Program-made: the position numbers and the translations under genes | Assembly (NCBI RefSeq): GCF_003591035.1 | Contig: NZ_QYUO01000002.1 | Location: forward strand, 372,001 to 436,000 | DNA: 64,000 nucleotides | From: Noviherbaspirillum saxi | Lineage (GTDB): Bacteria > Pseudomonadota > Gammaproteobacteria > Burkholderiales > Burkholderiaceae_D | Reading direction: 5' to 3' | Part shown: in pieces, positions 62,081-64,000 of the stretch | How the letters are laid out: every line of letters begins with the position of its first letter | Numbering within the stretch: the stretch's first letter is position 1 | Notes under the pieces: model-generated | What the model saw: only the letters and a program-made list of their open reading frames with translations | Databases searched by the model: none | What the model was told of the DNA's origin: nothing

Positions 62081-63253
62081 ATGGAAAAGATGCTTGCAGC
62101 AGTTGAAGGAACGAATGTGGTGCATACGGAAAACGCACACTGTGCCAATGCAGCGACAGTAGTCATTCTTCCTGAAAAGCTTGTGGGAACATGTGCCGCG
62201 CATGAACTTGCTGCTCACACGGAAATTGCGCGTCGGCTCGCAGTTCTCAAGGGATGCGAGTTCGCCGGAGAATTCGAGGCGAATTACCAATACGAAAATG
62301 GTTTGTATTTTGTTCCCAGCGACACACTGGTCGGTCTCGATTATGCAGCCGAACTGCGCATACGCAATGATGAAGATTTATTCGGGGGTGTCGTCCCGCA
62401 TGCCTTTGTCGCCACCAAGACCATTACGCATGCTCTGCCCGGTCCTTACTCGGCCGCGCCGGATGGCTGGGCGCCAAGCATGGCAAGAAAAGTGCAGGAA
62501 GTCGTATTGCCCGGTTACTCCGTTTTCAATCTGCACGATGCACGTGATGCCGGTACCCGCCTGTCGCAGCAGGGCGCGGTAAGGGTCAAGAAGGCGAGTG
62601 GGGTGGGTGGTCTGGGGCAATGGGTTGTGAGTACCGCACATGAACTCGATGACTTGCTGTACTCGCTGGAAAGCGAAGATCTGCTGCGCGGTGGCGTTGT
62701 TCTGGAATGCAATCTGTCGGAAGTTAGTACCCTAAGTGTCGGCCAGGTCAAGGTTGCCGGCATGGTAGCGACCTACTACGGTGTGCAGCGCCTGACATCC
62801 AATAATCGGGGCGAAGAAGTGTACGGCGGTTCGACCTTGACGGTCGCGCGCGGCGGCTTCGATGCCTTGCTGCAACTACAGCTTGATAGCGAGTTGCATA
62901 CCGCGATTTCTCAGGCGCGCACTTACCATGCCGCCGCACTGTCTTGTTTTCCGCCAATGTTTGCGTCGCGCTGCAATTACGATATTGCCCAGGGAGTCGA
63001 CGCAAGCGGCCAGTGGCGCTCCGGTGTGCTGGAACAATCCTGGCGTGTCGGCGGCGCAAGCGGCGCGGAAATTGCCGCCCTGGAAGCCTTTCACGCCGAT
63101 CCCGGATTGTCGGTCGCGCGCGCTTCCACGGTCGAGCTCTACGGTCCGCAAATTGAACTGCCGCATGATGCAGTTATCTATTTTCAGGGGAGCGACGACA
63201 ACGTCGGACCGATCACCAAGTATGTAACCCTGGAAGCCTATGCCCATCCATGA
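62081..63253 (+). CDS. DUF3182 family protein
   Basis: A 390-residue protein of the DUF3182 family, whose function is not known. It has an ATP-grasp-like look (GAVRVKKASGVGGLGQWVV near 165 and VLECNLSEVSTLSVGQVKV near 210), so a ligase activity is possible. The ATG at 62081 follows AAAGGCGGCAGT. Its end overlaps the next gene by 14 bases, so the two are translationally coupled. A palindromic element precedes the promoter region. Confidence 0.8.
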   Translation: MEKMLAAVEGTNVVHTENAHCANAATVVILPEKLVGTCAAHELAAHTEIARRLAVLKGCEFAGEFEANYQYENGLYFVPSDTLVGLDYAAELRIRNDEDLFGGVVPHAFVATKTITHALPGPYSAAPDGWAPSMARKVQEVVLPGYSVFNLHDARDAGTRLSQQGAVRVKKASGVGGLGQWVVSTAHELDDLLYSLESEDLLRGGVVLECNLSEVSTLSVGQVKVAGMVATYYGVQRLTSNNRGEEVYGGSTLTVARGGFDALLQLQLDSELHTAISQARTYHAAALSCFPPMFASRCNYDIAQGVDASGQWRSGVLEQSWRVGGASGAEIAALEAFHADPGLSVARASTVELYGPQIELPHDAVIYFQGSDDNVGPITKYVTLEAYAHP

Positions 63254-64000
63254 TGACAATATTCAAATCGCCGTCGATGGCGACACCATTGACGGCACTA
63301 TCGTTACTCCCGGCGCGAAAATGCCGGCCGTCCTGTTCGTGCACGGCTGGGGCGGCAGCCAGGAACAATACCTGGCACGGGCGAGAGAAATCGCTGCGCT
63401 TGGCTGCGTTTGCCTGACCTTCGATCTGCGCGGGCATGCGGGAACGTTGCCGCAGCATGATACGGTGTCGCGGGAAAACAATCTGCACGACGTACTCGCT
63501 GCTTACGATACGCTGGTCTCGCAGCGCGGTGTCGATCGCGCCGCCGTGGCCGTGGTCGGCAGCAGTTACGGCGGTTACCTGGCAGCGATTCTTTCGTCGA
63601 TGCGGCCGGTGCAGTGGCTCGCCTTGCGCGTGCCTGCGCTCTACATGGATAGCAATTGGGAAATGCCCAAGCGCCAGTTGCACAAGGGCCAGGATTTGGG
63701 CACGTATCGGCAGACCCTGATCCCGGCCGGGGAGAACCGTGCATTGCGCGCCTGCGCGAATTTTCATGGCGATGTGCTGGTGGTCGAATCGGAGCGCGAT
63801 GCGATCATTCCGCATGCTGTGGTCACCAGTTATCTGGACGCCTGCGCCGAACCGCGTTCGCTGACCTATCGCGTAATCAAGGACGCCGATCACGGCCTGT
63901 CGGAAGAAGCGTCCCAGCGCGCGTACACGGCGCTGCTGGTCAGTTGGATGACGGAAATGATTTTCGGGTCGCGGGAAAAAGGGAAGCCGACCCTAGCGAC
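63240..64000 (+). CDS. Alpha/beta hydrolase, 3' end beyond the window
   Basis: The frame is open from ATG 63240 to the end of the window (253 codons shown). The fold is an alpha/beta hydrolase: HGWGG oxyanion loop (about 37-41), nucleophile Ser in GSSYGG (about 108), Asp in ESERDAII (about 186) and His in DADHGLS (about 218). It is probably an esterase or peptidase of the DUF3182-linked group. It overlaps the DUF3182 gene by 14 bases. Confidence 0.88.
   Translation, partial: MPIHDDNIQIAVDGDTIDGTIVTPGAKMPAVLFVHGWGGSQEQYLARAREIAALGCVCLTFDLRGHAGTLPQHDTVSRENNLHDVLAAYDTLVSQRGVDRAAVAVVGSSYGGYLAAILSSMRPVQWLALRVPALYMDSNWEMPKRQLHKGQDLGTYRQTLIPAGENRALRACANFHGDVLVVESERDAIIPHAVVTSYLDACAEPRSLTYRVIKDADHGLSEEASQRAYTALLVSWMTEMIFGSREKGKPTLA

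Overview
The window looks like part of a large secondary replicon (chromid or megaplasmid) of a GC-rich betaproteobacterium of the Burkholderiales, probably Oxalobacteraceae. The basis is gene content (fused isobutyryl-CoA mutase IcmF, the NAGGN osmoprotectant genes, a DUF3182 protein) plus an iteron-type replication and partition module at 51.4-57.2 kb. The species cannot be named from the sequence alone.

Layout. 0-3.3 kb: an operon for an ExbB/ExbD-like proton-channel pair with an unknown membrane protein and a lipoprotein, then an AT-rich orphan gene with a Ser/Pro/Thr-rich N-terminus. 3.6-11.8 kb: acyl-CoA metabolism (nitroreductase, enoyl-CoA hydratase, IcmF, acyl-CoA synthetase) with a divergent AraC-type regulator; a 17-bp motif recurs upstream of both icmF and the synthetase gene. 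11.8-19.95 kb: a decayed integron. It has a truncated intI fragment, several attC sites, minus-strand cassette genes, an IS1111-attC-type element inside one attC, and an IS91-like element with a companion tyrosine recombinase. 20.4-33 kb: ordinary accessory-chromosome genes (LysR, two GSTs, flavin reductase, chemoreceptor, RlmN-like methyltransferase, RhlE-like helicase, homocysteine methyltransferase, GlxA-type regulator, SMR pump, YigZ). 33.2-34.4 kb: an intact IS630-type element placed exactly at the stop codon of an HtrA-like lipoprotein protease gene. 36.5-43.8 kb: the NAGGN genes asnO, ngg and an M42 peptidase, then a zinc metallopeptidase and a transglutaminase-like protein. 44-49.2 kb: a SUV3-like helicase and a PreP-like M16 protease.

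49.4-57.2 kb is the replicon core: a large tyrosine recombinase that seems to lack its C-terminus, two iteron clusters (one with strict 22-bp spacing), three TTGTAC-N-GTACAA palindromes that are candidate ParB sites, parB, parA and a Rep_3-type initiator. 57.3-60.7 kb: a TPP riboswitch in front of a TonB-dependent receptor, convergent with a PnuC-like permease and a NadR-like kinase; together they suggest uptake and phosphorylation trapping of thiamin or a related vitamin. 61-64 kb: a receiver-only response regulator, the relic of a hybrid histidine kinase, and a DUF3182 gene overlapping an alpha/beta hydrolase gene that runs off the window.

Four intergenic palindromic elements of about 160-190 bp (3.28, 31.23, 33.06 and 61.89 kb) share terminal inverted repeats and a similar core and look like one dispersed repeat family.
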